The notes under the pieces are model-generated. The model saw only the letters and a list, made by a program, of their open reading frames with translations. It searched no databases and was not told the origin of the DNA. A stretch of 64,000 nt of DNA from Comamonadaceae bacterium (GTDB lineage: Bacteria > Pseudomonadota > Gammaproteobacteria > Burkholderiales > Burkholderiaceae_C): NCBI GenBank assembly GCA_947373105.1, contig CANBWK010000002.1, positions 1 to 64,000 of the forward strand, given 5' to 3'. A program made the position numbers and the translations under genes. Positions 1 to 10,376 of the stretch are shown piece after piece (position 1 is the first letter of the stretch; each line of letters opens with the position of its first letter).

Positions 1-1040
1 TCATACCCCAGGTCGTTGGTCAGGTTGGTGCCGATGCCAAACGCCAGTTGGCAACGACCATTGAATTGACGAAACAATTCAATGGTGCGAGGCACCGTCA
101 AACCGTCACTGAAGATCAGTGTTTTGGTGCAGGGGTCTACCCGATTGGATTTGTAGTGGTCAATCATCCCCTCGCCCCAGGCAAACGGGTCACCGCTGTC
201 ATGACGGGCGCCATCAAACAACTTGCAAAAATACAAATCGAAATCGCGTAAAAATGCGTTGAACCCATAGACATCGCTAAGCGCTATACCCAGATCACCG
301 CGGTATTCTTTGGCCCATGATTCGAAAGCAAATACCTGGCTGTCACGCAAACGGGGACCTAGCGCCTGAGCCGCTTGCAGGTACTCATGCGCCATGGTCC
401 CCAAGGGCGTAATGCCCAATAAGTAGGCGTAATACACGTTACTGGTTCCTGCAAATCGTCCGTTGGGGCCAGTGCCCAATCGGCCCGCTAAAACACGCAG
501 CACCTCTTCATGCCAGGCACGGGAAAAACGTCTTCGGGTGCCGTAGTCAGCGATCTTCAGTGCTTGGAGGCCTTCGGCCTGCATTTGTTCGATTTTGATG
601 TCAAGTCGTTGGCGGCCACCTTGCAAGTCAGGCACTTTTTGAGTGTTGCGAAAGTAAACCTCATTGACGATGGCCAGCACAGGAATTTCAAACAAAATCG
701 TGTGCAACCAAGGGCCTTGGATGGTGAGCTCCAACTCACCCGACGGCATGGCTTGCAGGTGAATGCACTTTTCATTGAGTCTGAAAAGGCTCAGAAAATC
801 CACAAAATCACTTTTGATGAACCGCAAGGAACGCAGGTAATTCAGTTCTGATTCTTTGAAACTGAGACTGCACAGCGATTTGATTTCGTTGCGAATTTCG
901 TCGACATAAGGCGCTAAGTTGACGCCGGGGTTGCGACATTTGAAACGGTACTCGACTTGCGCACCGGGAAACTGATGCAAGACCACCTGCATCATGGTGA
1001 ACTTGTAGAGGTCGGTGTCCAGCAAACTGGTGATGATCAT
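1..1040 (-). CDS. pncB: Nicotinate phosphoribosyltransferase, partial (3' end outside window)
   Basis: Manual reverse translation from 1040: [41 protein letters not shown], the typical PncB N-terminus; frame runs off the left edge. Confidence 0.9.
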   Translation of the reverse strand, partial: MIITSLLDTDLYKFTMMQVVLHQFPGAQVEYRFKCRNPGVNLAPYVDEIRNEIKSLCSLSFKESELNYLRSLRFIKSDFVDFLSLFRLNEKCIHLQAMPSGELELTIQGPWLHTILFEIPVLAIVNEVYFRNTQKVPDLQGGRQRLDIKIEQMQAEGLQALKIADYGTRRRFSRAWHEEVLRVLAGRLGTGPNGRFAGTSNVYYAYLLGITPLGTMAHEYLQAAQALGPRLRDSQVFAFESWAKEYRGDLGIALSDVYGFNAFLRDFDLYFCKLFDGARHDSGDPFAWGEGMIDHYKSNRVDPCTKTLIFSDGLTVPRTIELFRQFNGRCQLAFGIGTNLTNDLGY

Positions 1041-1095
1041 GGGCTGTAAGAGGCTGTTTGATCGAGTGTAAGGCAAGTCTCCGCTGCCCACGGCC

Positions 1096-1728
1096 TCAGA
1101 TGAGGCGACCACTGACCAGTGTGAGCAATCGGTCAGCGTGCGAGGCCAAAATCTGATTTTGCTCGGCCACCAACATGGGTAAACCCTGAGTTCTCAAACG
1201 AAGCAGTGCATCGCGCATCGCTTCGACCAACACGGGGGCAATGCCTTCGCAAGGTTCATCGAGCAGCAAGAGCTTGGGTCCGGTCATCAACGTTCTGCCC
1301 AAAGCCAACATTTGCTGTTCCCCCCCGCTCATTTGACCGGCAGCACGGTCCAGCATCCCCGCCAATGCAGGAAACAAGGTCAAGACCTCAGCCAAATCAA
1401 GCGATGACTTGGCTGTCGAGCCGTTGGCCACAATCATCAAGTTCTCACGCACCGTCAAACCAGTGAACAAGCGCCGGTCTTCCGGCACATAGCCCACACC
1501 GGCTTGCGCACGCTCATAGGGCGGCCAATGGGTCATGGGGCGTCCTTGCCAATTTACGCTCCCCTGCGTCGGGGGCAGCAGGCCCATGATCGCTTTGAGC
1601 AAGGTGGATTTGCCCGCACCGTTCAGGCCTTGCAACACCACCAACTCCCCGGGTCGGATAGTCAAGGACACATCGAACAAGGCTTCAACCTGTCCATAGG
1701 CTGCGCTCAAAGAGCGGACTTCAAGCAT
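1096..1728 (-). CDS. livF: Branched-chain amino acid ABC transporter ATP-binding protein (LivF-type)
   Basis: Walker [15 protein letters not shown], signature [15 protein letters not shown], LivF-like length and context. Confidence 0.88.
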   Translation of the reverse strand: MLEVRSLSAAYGQVEALFDVSLTIRPGELVVLQGLNGAGKSTLLKAIMGLLPPTQGSVNWQGRPMTHWPPYERAQAGVGYVPEDRRLFTGLTVRENLMIVANGSTAKSSLDLAEVLTLFPALAGMLDRAAGQMSGGEQQMLALGRTLMTGPKLLLLDEPCEGIAPVLVEAMRDALLRLRTQGLPMLVAEQNQILASHADRLLTLVSGRLI

Positions 1729-2527
1729 GTTGAACCCCAGTTGATTTGGGCACTTGAAAATGCTGACCTAAGTAACGTTGCCGCACCAGTACATTTTCGG
1801 CAATCGAGTGCGGCGTACCCTGCGCGGCCAACTCGCCGTCGATCAGCACCAAGACCCGATCGGCCACACCAAATACCGCGTCCATGTTGTGCTCGGTGTA
1901 GAGCACTGTCACTTGCTGCGTTAACGAAGCCATGACAGATCGCACCAGTGCCATCATTGCGCTTCTCTCTTGTGCACCCAAACCTGCAGCGGGTTCGTCA
2001 AGCAACAGCAGGCCAGGTTGATGCGGCGGCAATCCGGCCAAGGCCATCGCCAATTCCAAGCGTTTTTTGGCGCCGTACGGCAATTCACCTGCCAAAAGAT
2101 GCAAGCTGCTTTTAAGCCCTACGCTGTCTGCCAATGTTGTCGCTGACCTTGCTGCCACATGGTCCAAGCGTTTCAGCACCGACCAACCGTTTTGAAGAGC
2201 TGCAGTGTTCGTGCCTCGCCAGACCAGCTGGATGTTTTGCAAAACAGTCAAGGCATCGAAGGTGTGTGCGACCTGAAAAGTTCGGGCCACCCCGCGTTGC
2301 AAGCGCTGCGTGGCCGTTAAACCATCGAGTGACTCACCTTGCCAGCGCACATGCCCTTGGGTGGGCAGCTGTTGCCCGGCCAAGCAGGCAAAGCATGTGG
2401 ATTTACCCGCACCGTTGGGCCCGATCAAGGCCACGCATTCACCAGGTGCCACTTCGAAGCTGAGGCCCTTCAGAGCCTGAACTCCCGCGTAATTTTTAAA
2501 CAAATTGTCGACTTGCAAAGCACTCAT
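1721..2527 (-). CDS. livG: Branched-chain amino acid ABC transporter ATP-binding protein (LivG-type)
   Basis: GPNGAGKSTCFACLAG, VARTFQVAHTFDALTV motif typical of LivG; overlaps livF start. Confidence 0.88.
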   Translation of the reverse strand: MSALQVDNLFKNYAGVQALKGLSFEVAPGECVALIGPNGAGKSTCFACLAGQQLPTQGHVRWQGESLDGLTATQRLQRGVARTFQVAHTFDALTVLQNIQLVWRGTNTAALQNGWSVLKRLDHVAARSATTLADSVGLKSSLHLLAGELPYGAKKRLELAMALAGLPPHQPGLLLLDEPAAGLGAQERSAMMALVRSVMASLTQQVTVLYTEHNMDAVFGVADRVLVLIDGELAAQGTPHSIAENVLVRQRYLGQHFQVPKSTGVQHA

Positions 2528-4389
2528 GACTTGACATCCTCAGCCTGCCCTTGATGACTTCGCCAAGTCCACCGCCAACCCAATACACCGTGAGGCGAAA
2601 GAACCATCAACAGCATGATCAACACACCTAAAACGCCATGCCAGTATTCCAACTGGCGTCCCAACTCGGCGCCGACCCATGTGAGTAAAACACTGCCTAC
2701 AGCAGCTCCCCACAAGTGGTGCAGACCGCCCAATAAAATCACCAACAAGGCGTCAACGGATGTCGAAACAGAAGCGACAGATGGAAAAACTGCGCCCTTG
2801 GCTGCAGCCCATAAGCCTCCGGCTAAACCTGCGACACAGGCACTTAGCACAAACACTTGGTAACGCCAGCGCTCCAATGGCAAGCCACTGGCCTGCGCGC
2901 GCTGCGGCGCGTCACGCGCAGCTTGTAAGCCCATGCCCCAAACAGATTGCGACAGGGCTGACAAACAGCTGATCGCCAAAAGGCACAAAATCACCAAGCC
3001 CAAACCCAAAGCTGTACGTTGGTTCGGGGCCACCAGCTGCAATCCAATCAGGCCATTGTCCCCACCCGTCAGCGCCACCCATTGGGTCAATCCAGCCCAC
3101 ACGGTTTGGGCCAGCGCCAAAGACAACATGGCCAAGTAAACCCCTCGACTGCGAATGACCAAAGCACCGAACACCCCTGCCACCGCGCCAGCGCATACAA
3201 CGCCAGCCGCCAGCGCTGGAAACAAGGACCACCCCCAGTTCAAATGCGTCAGTGCAGCGCCATAAGCGCCCAGACCCAAATAGGCCGCATGCCCGAAACT
3301 GACCAAACCGCCCAAGGCCATCATCAGTTGCAGGCTCAAACCAAAAAGCAACAAAATCAGGGCATCTTCAGCCAAGGATTGCCCATAGTCTCCGGCACTT
3401 TGCGCGGCCCACCACAGGGCAAACATCACCAGGCCCATGGCCAGGTAGGCTGTCCGCGAAGTTGGCCAGCGCCTGAAGACCTGAATGGCCTCACGCAAGG
3501 GCGCCGTCGTGCTCTGTCCCCGCAAACCTTCAGGCCGCCAAATCAACACCGCCGCCATGGTCAAGAACACCAACACCAACGTGGCCTGAGGCCATAAGCT
3601 CACGCCAAGGGCATGCACCAAGCCAATCAATACGGCGGCGCCAAATGCACCGCTAACGCTACCCAAACCACCGGTAACCACCACCACAAAAGTCTCTACC
3701 ACCACGTTCATGTCCATTTGCAAATGCGCAGGTTCACGTGGCAATTGCAGAGCGCCCCCCAAACCGGCCAAACCGCAGCCCAGCATCACCACACCGAGCA
3801 TCAAAGGTGCGGGGTTCACTCCCATGGCACCCAAAATTTCGGGGTCTTGTGTGGCAGCACGTACGCGCCGGCCCCACTGGGTTCGCGTCAACAGTCCATG
3901 TAAGAAAAACCAGACCACAGGCCCCAGCACCAAAGTCACGCATTGCCAAAGCGGAAAGAACTCGCCTCCGATTTCAACAGCCCCTTTGAGGCCCGGGAAT
4001 CGGGGCGCAAAAACCTCGCCAGGTCCAAATACAAAACGCATCGCATCGTGCAGAGCCAATGTCAGGCCAAAGGTGGCCACCAATTGGTAAATCTCGGGGG
4101 CACTGCGCATGCGCCGCAGCAGCAGCAACTCCGCCAAAGCCCCAACCAACCCTGCCACGGCCGCGCCCAAGAGCATGGCCAGTGCATACAAACCCGGGCT
4201 TTGCGACCAACCCGGAAACCAGGCAGTGACCCAATGCGCAGCAAACAAGGCACCCAACATGAAAAAACTGCCGTGCGCGAAATTAACCATACGGGTCACG
4301 CCAAAGATCAGCGTGAGTCCTGAGGCCATCAAGAACAAGGTGGTTGCGTAGCTCAGCCCATTCAAAATTTGAATGAAAAACAAACTCAT
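2524..4389 (-). CDS. Fused LivH-LivM type branched-chain amino acid ABC transporter permease
   Basis: 621 aa; N-half LivH-like (GLTLIFGVTRMVNFAHGSFFMLGAL), C-half LivM-like (GLVSFGHAAYLGLGAYGAAL). Confidence 0.88.
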   Translation of the reverse strand: MSLFFIQILNGLSYATTLFLMASGLTLIFGVTRMVNFAHGSFFMLGALFAAHWVTAWFPGWSQSPGLYALAMLLGAAVAGLVGALAELLLLRRMRSAPEIYQLVATFGLTLALHDAMRFVFGPGEVFAPRFPGLKGAVEIGGEFFPLWQCVTLVLGPVVWFFLHGLLTRTQWGRRVRAATQDPEILGAMGVNPAPLMLGVVMLGCGLAGLGGALQLPREPAHLQMDMNVVVETFVVVVTGGLGSVSGAFGAAVLIGLVHALGVSLWPQATLVLVFLTMAAVLIWRPEGLRGQSTTAPLREAIQVFRRWPTSRTAYLAMGLVMFALWWAAQSAGDYGQSLAEDALILLLFGLSLQLMMALGGLVSFGHAAYLGLGAYGAALTHLNWGWSLFPALAAGVVCAGAVAGVFGALVIRSRGVYLAMLSLALAQTVWAGLTQWVALTGGDNGLIGLQLVAPNQRTALGLGLVILCLLAISCLSALSQSVWGMGLQAARDAPQRAQASGLPLERWRYQVFVLSACVAGLAGGLWAAAKGAVFPSVASVSTSVDALLVILLGGLHHLWGAAVGSVLLTWVGAELGRQLEYWHGVLGVLIMLLMVLSPHGVLGWRWTWRSHQGQAEDVKS

Positions 4390-4434
4390 TCGGTTTGTCC
4401 GCAGAACTTTGGAGTCACCACCCGACGACTCGCA

Positions 4435-5160
4435 TCATTCCACCCAATGGGTAAAGGACTTGGCATCCACCCGGGTGGTTTGGTAGGTATTGACCAAAGC
4501 CGATTCGTCTGCATAGCCCAAGGACATGCCGCACACGAGCATTTCGTTTTCAGCTGCACCGATGTGCGGCAAGATGATTTTGCTGAAGTTGTTCCATGCC
4601 GCTTGAGGGCAGGTGTGCAATCCGCGTGCGCGGGCGGCGACCATGATGCTTTGTAAGAACATGCCAAAGTCGAGCAAACTGCCTCGCCCCATGACGCGCT
4701 CGATGGTGAACATCAAACCCACAGGCGCATCAAAAAATTTGAAGTTGCGCTGGTGCTGCTCGTGCATTTTTTCACGCTCACCCTTACCTATACCTAACAC
4801 GCCATACAAACCGAAACCGCATTCGCGGCGTCGATCAATGTACGGGCTGACCCATTGGGTGGGATAGTAGTCATAGGCATCGGCGTAATCTTTGGACATC
4901 GCCGGGTTTGCAGCGATGGCGTCATGCGCTTCGCAAACTTTGCTGACCAGCGCATCACGGGTTGAGCCTTGCAAAATATACACATTCCAAGGTTGAGTGT
5001 TGGTGCCGCTGGGCGCACGGGCAGCAACGCGCAACAGGTCTTCCAGAACTTCACGCTCAACATGACGAGGCTCAAAGGCGCGGGCTGAAAAGCGGCTCTC
5101 TATCGCTGCGTCCACGCTGGAAGGGTCTTGAATGCGGGTGCTGACTTGAGATGTGTTCAT
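4435..5160 (-). CDS. Nitroreductase family protein
   Basis: AIESRFSARAFEPRHVEREVLEDLLRVAARAPSGTNTQPWNVYI, FMN-nitroreductase N-terminus. Confidence 0.9.
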   Translation of the reverse strand: MNTSQVSTRIQDPSSVDAAIESRFSARAFEPRHVEREVLEDLLRVAARAPSGTNTQPWNVYILQGSTRDALVSKVCEAHDAIAANPAMSKDYADAYDYYPTQWVSPYIDRRRECGFGLYGVLGIGKGEREKMHEQHQRNFKFFDAPVGLMFTIERVMGRGSLLDFGMFLQSIMVAARARGLHTCPQAAWNNFSKIILPHIGAAENEMLVCGMSLGYADESALVNTYQTTRVDAKSFTHWVE

Positions 5161-5621
5161 TTGAGTTTGTCCAAAACAGATTGAAATTCAGGGGCCAAAG
5201 GCATTGGGCGGCGGGTAAGCCGGTCCACATAAACGTGCACAAAGTGGCCTCGGGCCGCGGTCAGGGGCTCGCCTTGCGCAAACAAACCCACCTCATACCG
5301 CACGCTGGAAGTGCCTTGATGGGCCACACGAATGCCAGCCTCTACGGTTTGCGGAAAAGCCAAGGGTGCGAAATAGTTGCACTGGGTTTCGACGACCAAA
5401 CCGATCGAGGCCCCGTTGTGAATGTCCAGCACGCCGTGCTCAATCAAATGGGCGTTCACGGCGGTGTCAAACCAACTGTAGTACACCACGTTGTTCACGT
5501 GACCATAGGCATCGTTGTCCATCCAGCGGGTGGTGATGTTGCGGAAAACGGGGTAAGCCGTCCGGGACAAAGCGTGGGGTTTTATGGCAGTCATGGGGTG
5601 AGATTTTGCCAGCGTTCCCAA
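5157..5621 (-). CDS. Acyl-CoA thioesterase (YbgC/FadM-like hotdog fold)
   Basis: RWMDNDAYGHVNNVVYYSWFDTAVN motif. Confidence 0.85.
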   Translation of the reverse strand: MGTLAKSHPMTAIKPHALSRTAYPVFRNITTRWMDNDAYGHVNNVVYYSWFDTAVNAHLIEHGVLDIHNGASIGLVVETQCNYFAPLAFPQTVEAGIRVAHQGTSSVRYEVGLFAQGEPLTAARGHFVHVYVDRLTRRPMPLAPEFQSVLDKLK

Positions 5622-6520
5622 TACTCAAATGCAACCGTCAAGGTGTTGACCTGAACTTGCACGGTGGTTTCGATGTCTCGACCGTAGCCACCCGCCATGC
5701 ACATGGCCAAAGGAATGCGCCGCTGGAAAGCCCAATCCATAACAACCCGATCTCGGGCCATCAAGCCGTCATAGCTGAGTTTCAGCCGTCCAAGGCGGTC
5801 ACCCTCATGCGGATCGGCCCCCGCCAGGTAGATCACCAGTTCGCTTTCAAAGCGATGCCCTAGGGTGTCCAGGGCCTGGTGCAGAGCCTCCAAATAAGCG
5901 TCATCGGTGGTGTCATCGGGCAAGTCCACGTCCAGATCGCTCTTAACTTTGCGGAACGGAAAATTCTTTTCACCATGCATCGACAACGTGAATACGCTTG
6001 TGTCATTGGTAAAAATCTCTGCTGTCCCGTTGCCTTGGTGAACATCCAGATCGATCACGGCCACCGGCATCACGCGTTTGGTTCGCCGAAATCGCTCGGC
6101 CTGCATCAAGCGGGCCGTTACGGCCGCATCGTTGAACACACAAAAACCACCTCCTTTGTCACTAGACGCATGGTGGGTCCCTCCCGCCAAGTTCGTGGCA
6201 ATGCCTTGCGTCAGTGCAGCTCGTGCGGCCGCCACAGTCGCCCCAACTGATCGGCGCGAGCGCTCGACCATCGCCTCGCTCCAGGGAAATCCAATTTCGC
6301 GCTGCAATTGCGCCGGTAAAGTCCCTGTACACACAGCATGTATGTAGGCAGGAGAATGCGCCAAGGCCAACTCACCATCTGTCGCAGCCTGGGCTTGCTT
6401 CATTTCAAAACCCGTCAACTCTTGGATTAAACGTTCACGCAAACGGCTGTACTTGCCCATCGGAAAACGATGGCCTTCGGGAAGGGGCAACACGAAGTGG
6501 TCCGCGTAAAAAGCATGCAT
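5591..6520 (-). CDS. Histone deacetylase-family amidohydrolase
   Basis: GGTHHASSDKGGGFCVFNDAAV, DLDVHQGNGTAEIF, YLAGADPHEGDRLG; start assigned to MHAFYADHF inside the longer ORF. Confidence 0.9.
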   Translation of the reverse strand: MHAFYADHFVLPLPEGHRFPMGKYSRLRERLIQELTGFEMKQAQAATDGELALAHSPAYIHAVCTGTLPAQLQREIGFPWSEAMVERSRRSVGATVAAARAALTQGIATNLAGGTHHASSDKGGGFCVFNDAAVTARLMQAERFRRTKRVMPVAVIDLDVHQGNGTAEIFTNDTSVFTLSMHGEKNFPFRKVKSDLDVDLPDDTTDDAYLEALHQALDTLGHRFESELVIYLAGADPHEGDRLGRLKLSYDGLMARDRVVMDWAFQRRIPLAMCMAGGYGRDIETTVQVQVNTLTVAFEYWERWQNLTP

Positions 6521-6560
6521 AAGCCATTTTGACCGCGATTTTAGAAAGCCAACTCTAAAT

Positions 6561-6634
6561 TGCTGCATTGCAACAGAAAGCCCTTGTTTTCTGTTTTGAA
6601 ATCCGTAAAATTCCAACTATGCTGCACTGCAACA
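6561..6634. promoter_or_regulatory. Two direct copies of TGCTGCAYTGCAACA (6561-6575 and 6620-6634) upstream of phasin; candidate PhaR operators
   Basis: Direct reading: tgctgcattgcaaca and tgctgcactgcaaca; TGC-rich palindromic cores resemble PhaR sites near phasin genes. Confidence 0.5.
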
Positions 6635-6699
6635 TAAGTTATTGGCCAAAGCCAACTTCAGCGCAGATGTTTCAACCTTTTAAATTTTTGGAGATTCTC

Positions 6700-7242
6700 A
6701 TGATGACTGCTGAACAACTGATGGCTTCGCACAAGGCCAACCTAGAGACTTTGTTTGGTTTGACAAGCAAGGCCTTTGAAGGCGTTGAAAAATTGGTCGA
6801 ATTGAACCTGAATGCCACCAAAGCCGCTTTGAGCGAGTCCGCACAAAACACACAAGCCAGCTTCAGCGTGAAAGACGCTCAAGAGTTGATGTCTTTGCAG
6901 GCTTCTTTGTTCCAGCCTTTGGCCGAAAAAACAGCCGCTTACAGCCGTCACCTCTACGACATTTCGACTGGCACGACCAGCGAATTTGCCAAAGCTTTTG
7001 AAGCCCAAACCGTGGGTGCACAAAAGCAATTCGCCAGCTTGATTGACAGCACCTTGGCCAATGCGCCTGCCGGTTCTGAATCCGCTGTGGCTGTGATGAA
7101 AAACGCTGTTTCAGCTGCCAGCACTGCTTTTGAATCCGTTCAAAAAGCCGTCAAGCAAGCCACAGAAATGGCCGAGTCCAACTTCAATGCCATGACCAAC
7201 CAAGCGGCCGCTGCTGTCAAAGCACCCGCCAAAAAGCGTTAA
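6700..7242 (+). CDS. Phasin family protein (polyhydroxyalkanoate granule-associated)
   Basis: [47 protein letters not shown]..., Ala/Lys-rich phasin pattern. Confidence 0.9.
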   Translation: MMTAEQLMASHKANLETLFGLTSKAFEGVEKLVELNLNATKAALSESAQNTQASFSVKDAQELMSLQASLFQPLAEKTAAYSRHLYDISTGTTSEFAKAFEAQTVGAQKQFASLIDSTLANAPAGSESAVAVMKNAVSAASTAFESVQKAVKQATEMAESNFNAMTNQAAAAVKAPAKKR

Positions 7243-7306
7243 TTGGATTTTCAAGTTGTCTCCTCGGATCTCTTAGACATCATTTGCTGATTCAGGGATC
7301 TCTTCA

Positions 7307-7335
7307 GGGCGGGTCGAAAGACCGGCCCTTTTTTT
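7307..7335 (+). terminator. Rho-independent terminator downstream of phasin
   Basis: gggcgggtc-gaaa-gaccggccc followed by ttttttt (one mismatch in the 9-bp stem). Confidence 0.8.
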
Positions 7336-7378
7336 GTAGGCATTTCGCAAAAGTGTTGGCGAAAATGAAAAGGGCTAC

Positions 7379-8317
7379 TCAATGGCCCTGTTCAAATTGC
7401 AACAACAACTCCCGCAAACGCGGTATGAGTTTTTGCATGGCGCTGTAACCCGCTTCTATTGAACGTCGGCGAGAAGTGAAATCTGCACTCTTGACACCTG
7501 ACAGCGAAGGGCGGACGACCAGATTGGCATCCTTCAGACCATAGCTATTGATACTCTTGCCCATGATGGCAAACGTTTGCATCAAAATCTGAAATGTATC
7601 GCCTGAAGGATTACCTTCTGGGTCACTCGAAATATCCACTGCGATCACAAAATTGGCCCCCATCTCACGCGCTTGTTTAACGGGCACAGGTGACACCAAA
7701 CCACCATCCACATACTCACGACCGCCTACTTTGACGGGCTGAAACACGCCAGGTACAGCGCTTGAAGCCCTCACCGCGGTGCCAGTGCTGCCGCGTCTAA
7801 ACAACATGGCCTCACCGCTTTGCAGGTCGGTCGCTACGATACCCAGCGGAATGTTCATGCTCTCGATGGACTGCCCGCCAACTTGCGTATTCACATAACG
7901 GGCTAAAGCCTCGCCGCGTAATGCACCCCGGTTAAAAATCGGAATCATCCAGTCGGTGATTTCGGCCTCCTCCATGCTGTCCGCAACCTTTTTGAGTTGT
8001 GCACTGTTTTTACCGCTGGCATACAAAGCGGCGACCAGGCTTCCTGCCGATGTACCCGCCACAAATTCAGGATGAATGCCTGCCTCCTCCAATGCTTGAA
8101 TCACGCCCACATGTGCAAAGCCACGGGCCGCACCCCCCCCCAGGGCCAAGCCTATATGAAGGATTTTTTTCTCTGCCAAAGCGGGCTGAGCACTTTGGGG
8201 CGGGGCTGAGGTCGTTGGCGCAGTCACACTGGCGCACCCCGCAAGCACAAAGACAGCAGCGCCCACAAAAGGCAGTCGCAGCCGAAGTAAAAAGGCCGTA
8301 AGGCGAGAGTTTTTCAT
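7379..8317 (-). CDS. Patatin-like phospholipase family lipoprotein
   Basis: GLALGGGAARGFAHVGVIQALEEAGI, GTSAGSLVAALYA, DGGLVSPVPV; lipobox-like VLAGCAS; start approximated at MKNSRLTAF. Confidence 0.88.
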   Translation of the reverse strand: MKNSRLTAFLLRLRLPFVGAAVFVLAGCASVTAPTTSAPPQSAQPALAEKKILHIGLALGGGAARGFAHVGVIQALEEAGIHPEFVAGTSAGSLVAALYASGKNSAQLKKVADSMEEAEITDWMIPIFNRGALRGEALARYVNTQVGGQSIESMNIPLGIVATDLQSGEAMLFRRGSTGTAVRASSAVPGVFQPVKVGGREYVDGGLVSPVPVKQAREMGANFVIAVDISSDPEGNPSGDTFQILMQTFAIMGKSINSYGLKDANLVVRPSLSGVKSADFTSRRRSIEAGYSAMQKLIPRLRELLLQFEQGH

Positions 8318-8372
8318 GAACACAAAAAGAGACATGCGGCCGATCATAGATCAGACACATAAGCAATATGAA

Positions 8373-8507
8373 TTACTTACCGCAATGGGCGTTATCGCAA
8401 TTCCCGCATTGGCCCGCATCGGCTTTGCATACACGCCAGCGCCGCCACAAGAACGCACAAGCCCAAGACAAAATAACTGCGACAGCAAAAATATCGAGCC
8501 AAGGCAT
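8373..8507 (-). CDS. FeoB-associated Cys-rich membrane microprotein (44 aa), absent from the supplied ORF track
   Basis: Manual translation MPWLDIFAVAVILSWACAFLWRRWRVCKADAGQCGNCDNAHCGK*; ATG immediately follows the feoB TGA stop; one TM helix then a C-x2-C-containing Cys-rich tail. Confidence 0.75.
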   Translation of the reverse strand: MPWLDIFAVAVILSWACAFLWRRWRVCKADAGQCGNCDNAHCGK

Positions 8508-10376
8508 TCAGGGGCTCCAGTACAAAACGGTGCGGTAGGTCAACCACGAAGCGGCATAGGCCATACCAAACAAGTAAAACGCCATCAAGGCCGGTGCTCG
8601 CCAGCCGCCCAACTCGCGCCGCACGGTGGCCAGGGTGGCCATGCATTGAGGGGCAAATACGTACCAAACCAACAGCGACAAACCAGTGGCCAAAGACCAT
8701 TCAGCGGCGATGATCGGGGCCAGGGCGGCACCCACCTCATTCGTGGTGTCGGACAACGCATAGACAGTGCCTAAGGCGCTGACCGCCACTTCACGGGCAG
8801 CCAGTCCTGGAATCAAAGCCACGGCAATTTGCCAGTTGAAACCAATCGGCTCAAACACCACAGCCAAAACTTTACCCATGCGCCCGGCCAAGCTGTATTC
8901 GATAGGGGCGCCCGAAAAGCCAACGGGCGCAGCGGGAAAGCTCGACAGAAACCACAGCACCACCGTCAGCGCCAAAATGATGCCGCCCACGTTGCGTAAA
9001 AAGATGTGCGCTCGTTGCCACAAACCCAGCGCCACATCGGCAGGCCTGGGCCAATGGTAGTCAGGCAACTCCATCATCAATTGGGCTGCGGGGCCCGCTC
9101 CTCGGAAGAGCTTGATGACGGTGGCCACAGCAATAGCCGACACAATGCCCAGCATGTACAACGCAAACAACATCAAACCTTGAAGTTGCAACCCGGGCCC
9201 CACATAAATGGCAGGAATGAATGCGCCGATCAGCAAGGCATACACCGGCAAGCGGGCTGAGCATGTCATGAGCGGCGCGATCATGATGGTGACCCAACGG
9301 TCGCGCCGATTGGCTATGGTGCGCGTGGCCATGATGCCCGGAATGGCACAGGCAAAACTGGACAGCAAGGGAATAAAGGAACGTCCGGACAACCCAATGC
9401 TGCCCATCATGCGGTCAAGCAACAAAGCGGCACGGGGCAAATAGCCTGATTCTTCCAACACCAAAATGAAGAAAAAAAGAATCAAAATTTGCGGTAAAAA
9501 CACCAGCACACTGCCCACGCCAGCCAAAACACCATCAATCAACAGGCTCTTGAGCAGACCCTCTGGCAGGTTCTGCGCCAGTAACCCGGACAACCAAGCC
9601 ACGGCTGCTTTAACCGCATCCATGGGGGCCTGGGCACCCGCAAACACGGCTTGGAAAATCAAGAACAACAAGCTCACCAAAATCAGGCTACCCCAGACAG
9701 GGTGCAGTAAAACGGTATCGAATTTCAGGGACCATTCATCAATGGGCTCGTCCTGCTCCAATCCGGCCGCCAGCATCCAACTGAGGGCTTGCATGTCGTC
9801 GTTGGCACTGACAGTCGGTGATGCAGGGGCAGCCCAAACAAGCGAGTCGTCAAGCAAAGAGCGCAAGGGGTCGGCACCTAGCGCGTTCACTGCGACGGTA
9901 GCCACAAGTGGTAAACCAAGAACCTGTTCCAAGCGCTTCACATCCACTTGCAAACCATTTGCTTTGGCGCTGTCAACTCGATTGAGCACCACCACCAAGG
10001 GCAAACCCAAACCCCGCAATGATGACAACAGGCGCAAGCTTCGGCGCAAACGGGTGGCGTCCAGAACGGCAACGACCAGATCAGGTGCGGGCTCTTGCAA
10101 ACTCTCGCCTCGAATCACTTGACAGGCAACGGCTTCGTCTTCCGCTCCAGGATTCAAGCTGTAGGTTCCCGGCAGGTCCAAGAGGGTGATACTTTTGCCT
10201 TGTGCGGTTTTCATGAGACCGCGTTTGAGTTCCACCGTCACGCCCGCGTAGTTGGCCACCTTCTGTTGGCTGCCCGTCAAACGGTTAAAGAGGGAAGATT
10301 TTCCGCAGTTCGGATTTCCCACCAAAGCCACACGGCGTTGGGCTAAACGTGTCAAATTGATGAGTTGGGTGCTCAT
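8508..10376 (-). CDS. feoB: Ferrous iron transport protein B
   Basis: VALVGNPNCGKSSLFNRLTG, NYAGVTVELKRG, DLPGTYSL; multiple TM segments; start at MSTQLINL. Confidence 0.95.
   Translation of the reverse strand: MSTQLINLTRLAQRRVALVGNPNCGKSSLFNRLTGSQQKVANYAGVTVELKRGLMKTAQGKSITLLDLPGTYSLNPGAEDEAVACQVIRGESLQEPAPDLVVAVLDATRLRRSLRLLSSLRGLGLPLVVVLNRVDSAKANGLQVDVKRLEQVLGLPLVATVAVNALGADPLRSLLDDSLVWAAPASPTVSANDDMQALSWMLAAGLEQDEPIDEWSLKFDTVLLHPVWGSLILVSLLFLIFQAVFAGAQAPMDAVKAAVAWLSGLLAQNLPEGLLKSLLIDGVLAGVGSVLVFLPQILILFFFILVLEESGYLPRAALLLDRMMGSIGLSGRSFIPLLSSFACAIPGIMATRTIANRRDRWVTIMIAPLMTCSARLPVYALLIGAFIPAIYVGPGLQLQGLMLFALYMLGIVSAIAVATVIKLFRGAGPAAQLMMELPDYHWPRPADVALGLWQRAHIFLRNVGGIILALTVVLWFLSSFPAAPVGFSGAPIEYSLAGRMGKVLAVVFEPIGFNWQIAVALIPGLAAREVAVSALGTVYALSDTTNEVGAALAPIIAAEWSLATGLSLLVWYVFAPQCMATLATVRRELGGWRAPALMAFYLFGMAYAASWLTYRTVLYWSP

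Noticed and set aside
3019-3597. 192-aa plus-strand ORF (and neighbours 2615-4351)
   Set aside because: Antisense to the livHM fusion; Gln/His-rich shadow translation
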